Part shown: positions 13,001 through 24,732 of the stretch, piece after piece | How positions within the stretch are numbered: position 1 is the stretch's first letter | Layout of the letters: each line of letters opens with the position of its first letter | Source: Quercus robur | Lineage: Eukaryota > Streptophyta > Magnoliopsida > Fagales > Fagaceae | NCBI RefSeq assembly: GCF_932294415.1 | Contig: NC_065536.1 | Location: 56,979,854 to 57,043,853 of the forward strand | Reading direction: 5' to 3' | DNA: 64,000 nucleotides | Program-made: the position numbers and the translations under genes | Notes under the pieces: model-generated | Database searches by the model: none | Seen by the model: only the letters and a program-made list of their open reading frames with translations | What the model was told of the DNA's origin: nothing

Positions 13001-14092
13001 CCCTTGAGTTCCACCAGCCAACTCGATGCAATTGTGTGGCCATTTACCCCATCAGGCTGGTACTCAGTTCAATTGGGATATAGAATGTTACAAGACAATT
13101 CTGATGCACAACAAACACCAGCTACTGATTCAGAGTTTTGGAGAAAACTATGGGGGATGGAGGTGCCGAGTAAAGTGAAAAACTTTGTTTGGCGAGCATG
13201 CAAAGAAGCCCTACCAACGAAGTGGAACTTGTTTCACAGAAAAATCACCACGTCTGCCCTCTGTGAGAATTGCAAAGTGTATGATGAAGATTGTGCACAA
13301 GCTATTTTTTATTGTTCTAACTTGCAGGTGGCTTGGAGCTCGGATCCTCAATGGAGTTGGCTAGCGTCTATGCTGGGATGCAATATCAAGGAAATCTTCC
13401 AGAAGGCTTTCTTGGAAAGGAAGGATGCTGAACTCCTAGTGTTCACGAGCTGGACCATTTGGAATCGACGAAATCAAATTAGGTTCAAGAAGGCCGTGTG
13501 TCCTATAAACCACATACTCCCTCTATCCAAGGAAAGGAAAGCAGAGTTTCAGAGTCTCCATCAGGCAACAAGGACGGTACAACACAGGAATCATACGAAA
13601 TGGAAGCCGTCGGAGCCAGAGGTGTACAAGGTTAATTATAATGGCGTGACCTTTGCGGATCAAAGACGAGCTGGTATAGGAATGGTCATTCGTAATGCAG
13701 AAGGTGCGGTCATGGCTGCACTATCACAGTTGATCCCTCTTCCAATAACTGTGGCCCAAGTGGAAGCGATGGCAGCCAGGAAAGCAGTTGAGTTGGCTCT
13801 AGAGACTGGCTTTACAAGAGTTGTCATTGAAGGTGATTCAAATACTATCTATAGAGAGTTAAGTAGCACTGATCCATCCTTAGCCTAACACGGGCATGTG
13901 ATTCAAGACACTACATGTTTAGCTTCCTATTTCGTTAATCACAGTTTTTCTCATGTTCATCGTCAAGGAAATAATGTAGCTCATGCTTTAGCAAGATGGG
14001 CAATAAACTCACCCAATTTAACAGTCTGGATGGAAGATGTACCACCAGACATTCATTGTATTGTTCAGGTTGATTTGGCCTATGTTGGTTAA
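10048..14092 (+). pseudogene. LINE ORF2 relic: endonuclease, RT, zf-RVT, RNase H
   Basis: The order is an AP-type endonuclease from MSCIVWNYRALGNQLAVQEL at 10048 (with LCAGDFNEV near 10450), reverse transcriptase at about 11276-12570 ([41 protein letters not shown]), zf-RVT (VPSKVKNFVWRACKEALPTK) and an RVT_3 RNase H ending HVHRQGNNVAHALARW. The product would nick DNA and copy the LINE RNA at the target. Stops occur at about 10489, 10504 and 10592; a frame change lies near 12015 and a stop near 12574. The reverse transcriptase motif A reads [10 protein letters not shown], with the catalytic Asp changed to Asn (11789-11791). The RNase H reads VNYNG where VNYDG is usual. The element is therefore dead twice over. 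Confidence 0.93.
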
Positions 14093-14157
14093 TGATAATG
14101 AAGCAGGTTTCTCAAAAAAAAAAAAAAAAAAAAAAAGAGGATGGAGAGGCCAATTTT

Positions 14158-15300
14158 GTCTGAGCTATTGACTTATATTGTGTAATTTACGGATAATTTC
14201 TGGAGTTGCCTTTGTCTCTAGTTTTCTTTGAATTGAACTTATCCATTGAGACAAATAATAATAATAATCAACAAAAGTTAATATCACCACAAGGACATAT
14301 GAATGCTGCCATTTTTTATTAGGTGTGAATGGTATTTTAGCTGTTTTCTTTATAAAACAAATGCATCAAAATATTAATCTTGGGCTCCAAGCAGGGATAG
14401 AGCTAAGCTAGGACTTGGAGGGCAATGCCCCCTATTTTTTTTTTTTTAAATATTATTTTATATATAGGTATTAATTTTAGCATTTGTTTTATAAATATTA
14501 TACTTTGCCCTCCTAACAATATCATTGATTCTTTTAAGAGTAATAATATAGCCACAAATTTTTCTATAATATTTTTACAAACTATTGAGATAGCAAATTC
14601 TTATTAATTTGTATTTGAACTCACAACTTATATCATTTTTTTACTTACCAATAACCATTTACCACATCATTAATTTATAAAAGGTTTGTATCTTTAACAT
14701 TTTCCCCCTTTTAAAGGCAATAAAAAATTTATAGATCTAAAATCTAAAACAAAATATACAAGCCCAAAAATTTAGCACAACAACAAGAAATACCAAAAGC
14801 AAAACTAAAAAACATTAATCCCAACCAACAAATTTTACCCAAAACAAACAATTCGACCTTTTAAAAAAATTTATACAAAGTAATTTTGTCCTTACCTAGC
14901 AGCAAACACATACATAAAAAATAAAATTAAAAAACAAAAATAAAAAATAAAGAAGAAGAAGAAGAAGAAGAAGAAACCCTTAACTTCTATGAAGTAAAGT
15001 TGGAGGCCAAAGTCGCTGCACGCAACCAACAGCAGAGCCACCTCCTTAATTCCAACTCCAAGTCCTGACTCCAACTGATAAAATTTTTGACATCCAAAGA
15101 TGATTTAGATCTTTGCAACTACATTAAAAAGAAAGCTTTATTGTGTTAGTATGATTATAAAACTGACATCATAAATTCAAGTACTATCTTATCAATAAAA
15201 GAGAACGCACCAATATGGCTAGAAAGCTAAGATAAACAAGGACCACGTCTTGCATGTGTCGCCACTAAATTTCAGTCAACAAAGCTCTATGCCACCAACA
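14158..15300. repeat. Segmental duplication, copy 2, interrupted
   Basis: Homologous to 840-1560 in the same orientation. It starts immediately after the LINE target duplication and resumes after the hAT-like insertion of 14392-15067. Homology fades shortly after an aaagctctatgcc word near 15280. No coding sequence is shared. Confidence 0.75.
14392..15067. mobile_element. hAT-like non-autonomous element
   Basis: Comparison with the uninterrupted copy near 1070-1080 shows an insertion of 676 bp. The left end starts cagggata and the right end finishes gtcctg. Flanking octamers gctccaag and actccaac share a ctccaa core, consistent with a decayed 8-bp duplication. The left 80 bp (an atgcccccta word followed by a T tract and tatatagg) resembles the left end of the hAT element at 56744-57437, so both belong to one family. 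No transposase is encoded. Confidence 0.65.
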
Positions 15301-15349
15301 CCAAACCTTTATCCATTGTACCACCCAGAACCGTTGATTTAACCAAACT

Positions 15350-15500
15350 TTCCAAACAATTAAAATTAGGGCATTTATTAATAAATTATTTTTAAAAAGT
15401 TTTGATATTATTTTTTAAGGAATATAAAAAAAATTGTCAAAAAAATTAATTATTTTTTTTCATAAATTTTTTTTAAAAAACACTATTTAAACCAATATCC
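15350..15500. repeat. Short AT-rich foldback repeat
   Basis: The ends (gggcatttattaataa; aaaacactatttaaaccaat) and internal ttaaaaag words form a weak palindrome, and a related sequence lies at 60325-60500. It may be a small MITE. The remaining 15500-16300 shows no gene. Confidence 0.3.
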
Positions 15501-16307
15501 TTAGTATTCAGTGAACTTTTCCCTTAAAACTAATAGACTTTGAAAAAAAAATCACCTTTGGGAAATTGTGGGTTGGAACCAAAACTACAAAAATATTCAT
15601 ATAGACAGTCAATGACTTTTGCCCGCGTATACAAGAAACAGCCTTTGGCTGGCCTTTAGCGATGCATGCACATATGGCGCGTAACAATTCATATATGTAA
15701 TTAAGGTCTCCTTTTCCCTTTGGCATTGTTCTTAGTTCTTACACCAATGCTTTTATGAGTGTTATAGCCATCCGAAAAGTCAAAGTATTCTTTTTTGGTG
15801 GGTTGAAAATTTGAGATCTACATCTACACAGAAAATTATATACATTTGTGTCACGTTTAAAATGGCAATACCACATACCTTTTGAAATCTCGTTTTTAAA
15901 CATGATTTTTTATAAAATTTTATTGTTTACTAAGGAGATATATGTACAATGTCAATGAGTGTATAATAAAAAGCATGGGACTATTATTACTCTTTGCATT
16001 TTTCTTTTTTTTTTGCTTTCACGTTCAATAAATAGCTAACAGCTGGGATCGTTTCATAAATAGACCAATATGGCCATTCCATCTTAAAATTTTCCATCTT
16101 TTGTAAACAAAAAACAGAAAAAGAGGTTCAACTTATCCTTCTTCTCAAAAAAAAAAAAAAAAAGTTCTACTTATCCTGCTTTTACTTCTTTTTTTATTTT
16201 TTTATTTTTATTTAAATTTAGGATATTTCTTTTTTTTATTATTAAATTATTCATACATCCATTAAGTCTTAGAGTCTGTTTAGTGTTGCTATTCAAGCCC
16301 AAGATAT

Positions 16308-17069
16308 TGTAGGGACACGTTTAGTAGCCCAAGCCCAAGATGTATGGGATCTTGGCCCAGTGAGCCCAGTACAATAAATTTGTAGAGAGTGGGTTGAAGA
16401 AGTTCTAATAAATTTGACAACGGCCAGTATGAATTTAAAAGATGATTAAGCAAGAACAAGGAAAATAGAGCTGCATGAATTCATTGTCTAAGGAGGTATT
16501 TTTCTCATACAAATCAATAACAGTTGGATATAAGTACAATTTTGATTGCTACAGTATTCTTTCTCTATTTTTTTGACCCCTTCCTCATGGAGGGTCTCTT
16601 ACATTATATAGCTCCCTTTGGACCATCTTGATCCTACACTTGTTGGTCATCTAAGCCCTTATTTGAGTACCTATCCTATCAAACACCCTCTTTGGCTTTC
16701 TATGAGTTGTGATAGCCAAGGCAACACTGTTCAGAGGTCTTTTCCATATTATTGTGGCCAAAAAAGTAGTTGCAGTGCATTCAATATGATGGTAGCAGTT
16801 TTCCCTTAAATATTTTTCGGTTCCCCTCCTTCTCATATGTTCATGATGCACGTCCTTATCACTGGAGCTTCTGGAAGGTCACCTTGATTGTTGGATTACA
16901 GATTTGAGCTATATTATCATGTCCGAGGAGATATTCCTCCTCAAACCACCCTTCCATTCATATTTTGCTCATTAAGTCCTGGGTCTGAACCATTCATTCG
17001 CCCTCAGATTACTCATACTCTCGGCCAAGGCCAAAGGCCCAATATATGATTTGGGCCCTCAATCCTATA
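16308..17069 (-). mobile_element. Solo LTR, minus orientation
   Basis: The segment begins tgtaggga on the plus strand and ends near aatcctata, with near-identical flanking pentamers (gatat and tatat). On the minus strand a TATA-like ctatataatg (about 16604-16615, read in reverse) lies in the body. It shares a ggaggaata-ctcctcgga palindromic word with the LTR at 22669-23390, which lies in the opposite orientation, so the two are family members. No internal retroelement genes flank it. Short reading frames in it are not genes. Confidence 0.6.
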
Positions 17070-17337
17070 TATATATATATATATATATATAATTTAATTA
17101 TTGCAATAAATAGAGATAAGGAATCTGAACTCTAATTCTTTTCATAAATAATTAGACCACATAATGTTACTAAGCTAAAAGACTTTAAGTGTTTTTCAAT
17201 GGATGTTAAAATACTTAAGAGCCTTAAAGCTCTAAGCAGAAATTGCCAAAATATCGCCAAAGTGCTTTCAACTTTAAGGTTAATAATAAAATTTAGAACT
17301 TTTAGGAAAGAAATCTAGGATTCATTATTCGTGCTTA

Positions 17338-18361
17338 GAACATTCTTATCAAGGATTGCAAATCCTAAAAGATGCTTTTTTTAGCATTTATAACCCAAAA
17401 ATTTGCCCCATCAAAGATTGTAAATGCTAAAAAATTTACAATACTGCTACAGTGCGCTCTCATTTTTGAGACCACACTGTAGCACAATGCTATCAATTTT
17501 TTATTAATTTCTGTCTCTCTCTTCCGTGTGCTCCCATTTTTTTATTTTTTCTTTCTACCTTTTCACTTTCCTTTTCACTCTCTCTCGTGCTCTCCATCCC
17601 TCTCTCCTTCTGGTGCTCTCCGTCACATGCCCATGCTAATCTCGTGCTTTCTATCACATGCCGCCGCCGATATCGTGCTCTCCGTCCACTCCTTCTTACT
17701 CTTTCTTTCATTTTCTCTCCACCTCTTTGTTTCCCCTTCTCTCTGAATCTCGAGTTTGTGGGTCTTGGGTGTGGCCGGGATGCAATGCTAGGTGTGGTTG
17801 GGCTGCAGTGCTTTTTCATGGATCGTGGATCTCTACGGTGGTTCGTGGAGGGTCTCTATGGTGGTTCGGTGAGTGGGTTTTGTGATTTGATATCGGTGAG
17901 TTTTAATTTCAGTGGTTTTGATTGATTTTGGTGGGTTCTTGATTTCGGTGGATGGGTTCATGGGTTGATCGGGGTTGTTTTGGGTCTTTGTTGTGATTTT
18001 GTGATTCTTTGATTTGGATGATTCTTTGATTTTGTGGCTTTGGATGTGGAGGTTTTTTTTTTTTTTTTTTTGGTGGTTGCGGCGATGGTGGGTGGATGTG
18101 GCGGTTGTGAAATGGGTGGGTGGATATGGTGGCCGGTGGCACAGGGTTGTGAAAGTGAGACATAGAGGAGAGAGAGTCAGAGAAAGAGAGAGGAAAAATA
18201 AAAAAGAATAAAAAATGTTAAAGAAAGAATATTTAAATGAAATGTTAAAAAAATAGAAGTTTTGATGGAAGGGATGTTGTAAAGTGGTGTGTTATATGTT
18301 ATAAAATTGGGTTTTGAGATGGTAAATGCTAAATTTTTTAGAATCCTTGATAAGAATGCTC
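17338..18361. mobile_element. PIF/Harbinger-like non-autonomous element, ~1.0 kb
   Basis: Terminal inverted repeats are gaacattcttatcaaggatt on the left and, as reverse complement of the right end, gagcattcttatcaaggatt; similarity continues inward for about 60 bp. The base triplets outside are TTA and ATA, near the TTA target of PIF/Harbinger. The interior has CT-rich (17510-17740) and then G/T-rich (17750-18160) halves, which give rise to long but meaningless reading frames on both strands. The region 18362-18820 holds no gene. Confidence 0.6.
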
Positions 18362-18821
18362 ATAAGTCAAAAACTTTCAAGCATTATTCTTTGTAATTTT
18401 ACCAAACACTCAAAATGCTATATAACTTTTAGTTAAGAGTATATATCACAAAAACTCTACAATTAAAATCTACTTCTTACAATACCAAATGAACACTTAA
18501 ATTCTCCACCTCACCTTCCACTCCATTCATGTGGAAATTCATATGGAGAGGTCTATGCGAACCTTGCTTCATCAAAAATTGAACTAGACAACTTAACCTC
18601 TCAATTCTCATACTTTTGGAATCAAGGCCAAGTATGACAATTGGATTAAAATGGTGGCCATGTCAACTTATGAAAAGAAAAATTGTAGCATAATAACCTT
18701 TTATTTTCTTTTCTCTTTTCCCAAGATTTATTCAATAGATTTTTTTCCACTTCGAAGTTTTGATACCAAATTTGTAAATTTCCTTCACAATTAAATCATT
18801 CGAGCCAAATTATAGGGACGT

Positions 18822-18970
18822 GAGAAACTATTATAATCCTAGTGTTCCACATGGAGTAAGAGTAAGCTTAATCAAGTATATATAAACTCTTGGGCACCCT
18901 TCCTTTATAAGTCGGTTTTCAAGGATGAGTTCTACTCATAGATTTGTATTATTTGGCATCAGAGCCAACC
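18822..18970 (+). mobile_element. TRIM-like LTR end and primer-binding site
   Basis: The words tataaactcttgggcaccc, tttataagtcggttttcaag and gatgagttctac, followed by tggcatcagagcc (18954-18966), match the usual arrangement of a small LTR next to a site complementary to initiator Met-tRNA (tggtatcagagc). The partner LTR and ends were not located. The downstream 18970-19110 is probably internal TRIM DNA. Confidence 0.5.
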
Positions 18971-19111
18971 AACACCTCAAGTAATCGAACTTAACTCATT
19001 AAGTATGAGATCAAATGAGTTGTGGGTTTGTGGTCAGATCTCGAATAGGGCGACCTAAAGACTAAATTAAAATAACTAATAGGTGAGTGGAACCGCCAAA
19101 AAGAGAAAAAA

Positions 19112-19595
19112 CTACTATTAGGTCAATGTCAATAAAATGAACCGTCGTGGACGTCAATTTAACCATAATGGTGCCAACTAAGAACAGACTTAGGGTTGGG
19201 GCAAAGAGCATTGATAATAGCCTTTTTCTTTTTAACTAAGTAAGGATATTAATCATTTTCCAATATTAGAAAAAGGAAAAACGAATGGGAAATTTGAAAG
19301 TTCAATTTTTTTTTTTGGGTGAAAAAACTGGTAATAAAAGAGTTTTTCTGTAGACTCTTGCCACTAAAAAAATTTGATACCAAATTCGTAAATTTTTATA
19401 AAATTAAACAATTCAATCAAAATTGTAGGGAGACTCAAGATATTGGTCAGTCAACCTTTAGTAGTAACGGTAACAACTAGGAAGTAAGAACATACTTGGG
19501 GTTAGGGCAAAGTGCATTAATATTATCTTCTTCTTTTTTTTCTTTTTTTTTTTTTTTTTTTTTGCTTTTTGTCTTATAAAGATATCAATTAGTTT

Positions 19596-19631
<36 letters not shown>

Positions 19632-20720
19632 AAAAGACTAATGAGAAAATTGAAAGTTCCAAAATTTTTGGTGAAAAAATAGTAATGGAAGTCATTCGAT
19701 AGATTTTTAATACAACAAAATTCTAATACCAATTTCTTAAATTTCCTTCAAAAATTAGATAATTCAAACCAAATTATAGGGACTAGTCAGTCAACCTTTG
19801 GTCGTAATGGTCATAACTAAGAATAGACTTAGACTTGGGGGCAAAGGAGAAAAGGCTACTATTAGGTCAATGTCAATAAAATGAACCGTCGTGGACGTCA
19901 ATTTAACCATAAGGGTGCCAACTAAGAACAGACTTAGGGTTGGGGGCAAAGAGCATTGATAATAGCCTTTTTCTTTTTAACTAAGTAAGGATATTAATCA
20001 TTTTCCAATATTAGAAAAAGGAAAAACTAATGGGAAATCTTAAAGTTCAAAAAAAAAAAAAAAATTGGGGTGAAAAAACTGGTAATAAAAGAGTTTTTCT
20101 GTAGACTCTTGCCACTAAAAAATTTTGATACCAAATTCATAAATTTTTATAAAAGTAGACAATTCAATCAAAATTATAGGGAAACTCAAGATACTGGTCA
20201 GTCAACCTTTGGCTGTAACGGTAACAACTAGGAAGTAAGAACATACTTGGGGTTAGGGGCAAAGTGCATTAATATTATCTTCTTTTTTTTCTTTTTCTTT
20301 TTTCCTTTTTGTCTCATAAAGATATCAATTAGTTTCAATAATATATATATAAAAGGAAAGACTAATGAGAAAATTGAAAGTTCCAAATTTTTGGTGAAAA
20401 AATAGTAATGGAAGTCATTCTATAGATTTTTAACACAGCAAAATTCTAATACCAATTTCGTAAATTTCCTTCAAAAATTAGATAATTCAAACCAAATTAT
20501 AGGGACTGGTTAGTCAAACTTTGGTCGTAATGGTCACAACTAAGAATAGACTTTTAGGGTTAGGGGCAAAGGTTGTCGATATTAGCCTCTCTTTTTTTTT
20601 TTTTTTCGCTAATTAAGTTGAGATATTAATCAATTAATTCTTAATATTAAAAAGAAAAAATAATAATGGGAAAATTGTAATTTCCAATTTTTGGTGAATA
20701 AAATGATAATAAAAGAACCA
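19112..20720. repeat. Higher-order tandem repeat (744-bp period, ~370-bp subunits)
   Basis: The word ctactattaggtcaatgtca recurs at 19112 and 19856, and the two 744-bp blocks are nearly identical. Each block contains two diverged subunits of about 370 bp, both carrying aattcaa(t/a)c(a/c)aaatta, aggga, gtcagtcaacctttgg, aactaagaatagactt and ggggcaaag words, giving an A-B-A-B order. A fifth partial subunit follows from about 20560. Low-complexity T tracts and an (AT)n run vary between copies. No coding potential is shared. Confidence 0.85.
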
Positions 20721-20790
20721 CATGGGTAGTACCTCCCCCTTCCACTAGATAAAATTGGCCCATTAACCATCCTTTTATATATAAGGATGA

Positions 20791-21180
<390 letters not shown>

Positions 21181-21188
21181 TCACTATA

Positions 21189-21327
21189 CCCCTGTTTGAT
21201 AACAGTATTTAAACAATGAAAACTGTTATTTAAATACTATAACACGTATTTCCATAAATTTTTTCACCCACACATATTTTTACAAAATTTAAACAACGTT
21301 ACTAGAAATCTCTTACCAAACAGGTCC
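21189..21327. mobile_element. Small MITE with ctgtttg(g/a)taa inverted ends
   Basis: The left end reads cccctgtttgataac and the reverse complement of the right end reads ggacctgtttggtaag. TA lies on both sides. Length is 139 bp with no coding. The superfamily is not assigned. Confidence 0.55.
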
Positions 21328-21331
21328 TAAA

Positions 21332-22100
21332 TGCTGTGATATATTTATTCAATATTATTTATTTTCCTTGCGTCTCCAAGCTTACTGGGAGGTGGGAGCA
21401 CTGGTACTCTTTGATTTATCTAATTCAGTTTGCCACTGACTGACTTTGCTACTGAGTTTGCATGAGAGGCTAAGAGCAATCAAGAGCCATGTTATAGTCA
21501 GGGATTGACCTTTTTGGGCTCAGTTGAGAGTATGTCAATTTCGCTTCTCATCAACTACCTGAGATAATCCCAAGGATTGTGATTTGTGGGTTCCCTTTCG
21601 AGGCTCATGTATTGTTTTTAGACCACCTTGGAACAGTATTAAGGCTTCAATTTCCATGGGCCTTTAGCTGGAGATTTAAACATTTTAATGAAAGATCCAG
21701 TAGACCTTGGTGCTGATCTTGTGAGCCCAATTTCACCCAACTCCAGGTCCTTGTTTACAAGGATTGTAGGCTAAAAAAAAAAAAGGTTTTGGGCTGGCTT
21801 TGTGGGTAATGGCTTTGCTGGTTTGTTGTCCAAAAAAGTGCCTCTAACACTCTTCCACTGAAATGTATAGTTGCTAGATTCACTCTCAGTATATACCAGC
21901 TGGGTAAGGTAAAGGAAGTTTATACTAGTAATTGTCTTTGGCAGGGACGCCTCTTTGGGTTCTTGCATTATCACAATGATGAATGATGGTAAAGACTCCC
22001 AAAAGGAGAAACATTATTAGTTTGTGGGGCTGGCTTTGGTGAGAATGAGATTTCTAACTGTGAATTATGCCACCTTGGGGCTTCAAGGATTTGGGTTTTA
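21332..22100. repeat. ~0.75-kb segmental duplication, copy 1 (paired with 33326-34066)
   Basis: Colinear with the second copy from tgtgatatatttattca through ttttccttgcgtctccaagc, gatccagt(a/g)gaccttggtgc, gtttgttgtccaaaaaagtg and a gcattatcacaatgatga word near the end. It lies 3.5 kb upstream of the short BURP gene. The sequence has an exon-like base composition in places, but no reading frame is conserved, so I cannot say what it derives from. From 22100 to 22668 nothing is recognisable. Confidence 0.85.
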
Positions 22101-22668
22101 GGGCATTAGTCCAACACCATCTTTTGCAATTAGAGAACAAAAGAAAGTTTTTCTCTAAATGGTGTGGGAGAATCTTTTCCAACCCATTATGTGCCAACTC
22201 ATAAAATCATTATCGCATATTATTTAAAATAGTATATAACTCGTGCTTACACACATGATTGGTGATTAGAAGTGGTGCTATTGATGTTAATTTGTGTTAT
22301 TAAATATATAGGACATTAGTTCAACAATGACATTTGGAGATATTAAAATGATTTTTCCTTGCAATTTTAAATAATATTGGTTATGCCAAATTTCTCATTA
22401 CACTCTTGTTATGAATATAATTTTGAAAATCACTATTGGACACTACATATATAATATCGATACATTGTTACTATTAGTGAAATTCTACTAAATACAACAC
22501 AAAATAAAAAAATAAATCGGTTCAATAATATCTCATAAATTGAATGGGAATAGGTACATGGAATTGTTTAGCTCAATTACAGTTAGTTACATTCAAAATC
22601 TTCACATACAAAATATCTAAATAGAAAAAGTATAAAAAATATATATACTCATTAGTTCAAATATATAT

Positions 22669-23390
22669 TGTGGGGGTAAAGTTCGCCAGACAACATTGGG
22701 CCATATCACCTGTACTAAGCCCAACCACAATAAGAAGCAAAGACACGGGTGGAGGACCCCCATCCCAATCATGTTGGGCCGGGCTTGCTTAGGGGCGTCC
22801 GAGGAGGAATACCTCCTCGGATGTACCAAATGGGAATCCGGTTCACCCCCCTTACATGGTGAAAGGCCATCCAATATCAAGGAAGAGTACATGACGTTCA
22901 GGGAGGGGGCAAACACAACTGCCGCATTAAATGCCAAGGAGCAACTTTTCCAGCCGCATTTATGTGGAAAGGACAGAGGAACAGGATTATCTTGGCCAGT
23001 GCAACTCACAGAAAAGATGGAGGATGTCCTATGGGACAGGCACTCAAGTGGAGGCCCAGATGATTAACAAGTGTAGGGTCATTATCGTAGAAAGGATGCT
23101 ATATAAGAGAAGAATATCCCCATGGTCAAGGGATCGCAAACTAGAAGAAGAAAAACAGAGAAAAGAGAAAGGAGTTGTAGAAAAAAGCAGAAGATACAGC
23201 CCCACGGACTGTTATCCCAAAAGCTTAGAGGAATATCCCCACGTCCAACTGGTTGCATGGCTTGTTCGTAGCTACTTTCACGCTGTCAAGACCTAGTTCT
23301 GTAACCTACTCTCTACAAATTCATTGTTGAGGGACTTTTGGGCCAGAATCGCTCGCCTGTTGGGCCTGAGCCCCAAAACCCGTCCCTACA
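22669..23390 (+). mobile_element. Solo LTR with TATAT target duplication
   Basis: The 722-bp segment begins TGTGGGGG and ends CCCTACA, with tatat directly on both sides (22664-22668 and 23391-23395). A TATA-like gctatataagag lies near 23097 and a ctcctcgga hairpin word near 22800. Its base composition is much richer in GC than the surroundings. Two reading frames of about 120 codons inside it match no known protein and are side products. Confidence 0.8.
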
Positions 23391-23446
23391 TATATATATA
23401 AACAATTTAATTTGTATGAAATAAATGCAAAATCTAATTTTGATTT

Positions 23447-24147
23447 TGTTAGGTTCTAAAAGTTTAGAACAATTAGCAAACCGTAAGCACAAACTTGTCT
23501 AGATATAGAACTTAAAGTCTATAGGTTTGATTAGACAATGCTCAAGGTGTTACAAGTCAAAACACAAGAACATACAAACGATAGAAAGAAGAATTTGAAA
23601 TATGTCAGGTTCGACCGATCAAAAAACAAATTCAACCAATTGAAATACAAAAGAAAAGTTGGTCTTAGAGTCACAAACTAGAGAGATTGTGTTACTAAAC
23701 CTTTAAGTGGGATCTCAAAGTCACAAGCGTGAGTGCTTGTGTGCTGCAAATCCAAAAGAAAAGGAGTCCGTAGATTCAGAGCTAGCACATGATTGTGTCA
23801 GTAAGTTACTACTGGAGGTTACTACTGGAGGTAGTAATAGACTTAAAGTTAAATCTTTTGTAAAAACTTCAATTCTCTATTAATGGATTTGTTTGCCTTG
23901 AGGATAGGTCATGTTAAATCCTCCCTATATTTTTTACTTTAAAACTGGACAATTTCATTGGTTTTCTTGGATAATCATATTGTTATCTTATTTATTTTTC
24001 TGCGTTGCATGATATGATTTATTACTGTTTAACTTAGATCTGAATAATAGACCTAAGTGTTAACTTAGTTAATTGATTAGGCTAAACAATTTGAGTGTTC
24101 AGGGGTCTAAACAAGCAAACAAATTCTAACTAAATTTTCTCTCAACA
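23447..24147 (+). mobile_element. Copia-type LTR, likely solo or fragment
   Basis: It begins TGTTAGG and ends near CTCAACA, and contains the ggggtctaaacaag word near its right end that also occurs in the LTR DNA ending at 7070. A 24-bp repeat of a gttactactggaggt word sits near 23810-23833. No primer-binding site or coding sequence follows. The left edge may lie a few bases away and no target duplication was found. Confidence 0.5.
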
Positions 24148-24637
24148 CGACTCATTAAATATGTCTTGGGCTCAAAATTATACTTGGATAATTTATGAAA
24201 TACCACTTAGTAAGTTTAAAGAATTTTTCTCTGAAGGGGTCGAGAAGAAATTCAACGCCTAATTTAATCTCTCGCTTAACAAGCCAAAATAAAATCAGTT
24301 GGATACTCAGTTTATAGCATTGGCAATTACATTTGTTTTTCATTGTTACGGGCAAGTAGGTTAGTAATTGAAGGGAATACCCATTATGAAACAGATAAGC
24401 CCAGTGATATACAAAAAAAATTAATAACGTTTTCTTATAAATGTTGAGGTGATATACTGTGAAGAATGTATAATAAAAAGATCTAAACCATGGCCCATTT
24501 AAAAGTGATCTTATATCAATATAATTTAACACCTAAAATTAAAAATAAAGAAATCCTTTGCGTCTTTGTTGTTCCTGGAGAAGAGTGGTCGATAGTAGAT
24601 ACATGCACTACTTAACTATCAATAATTGAATTCCTTT

Positions 24638-24732
24638 TGTTAAGGATAAGAGGCCACCTACAGATTCTAAGAGTTCATACTTATCACAACTACTTGAACT
24701 CTTAGAATCAGTGGTGGTTCTTATCCTTGACA
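24638..24732. repeat. Near-perfect hairpin: ~39-nt arms, 17-nt loop
   Basis: The left arm (24638-24677) and right arm (24695-24732) pair almost completely. The innermost 15 bp, gattctaagagttca against tgaactcttagaatc, are perfect, and the outer aggataag/cttatcct segment also pairs, with mismatches near the middle. This could be a small foldback transposon relic or a transcribed hairpin RNA. The flanks 24150-24637 and 24733-25350 hold nothing else I can name, apart from a short (AAT)n run near 24745-24770. Confidence 0.7.

Larger units (their letters stand above)
8347..14157 (+). mobile_element. Near full-length L1-type LINE with 18-bp target-site duplication
   Basis: The element runs from about 8365 to an A tract ending at 14136. 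Direct repeats of 18 bp, gatggagaggccc/aatttt, flank it at 8347-8364 and 14140-14157 (17 of 18 identical), so its insertion site is exact. It encodes an ORF1 (gag-like, zinc knuckle) and an ORF2 (endonuclease, reverse transcriptase, zf-RVT, RNase H), both broken. It landed at the left edge of the second copy of the 840-1560 segment. The start of the element is inferred from the duplication. Confidence 0.92.

Noticed and set aside
17493..18211. Several reading frames of 65-112 codons
   Set aside because: They result from the CT-rich and G/T-rich interior of a non-autonomous element; composition is biased and frames overlap on both strands.
22696..23296. Overlapping reading frames of about 120 codons on both strands
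   Set aside because: They lie wholly within a solo LTR defined by TG/CA ends and a TATAT duplication; no protein-like features.
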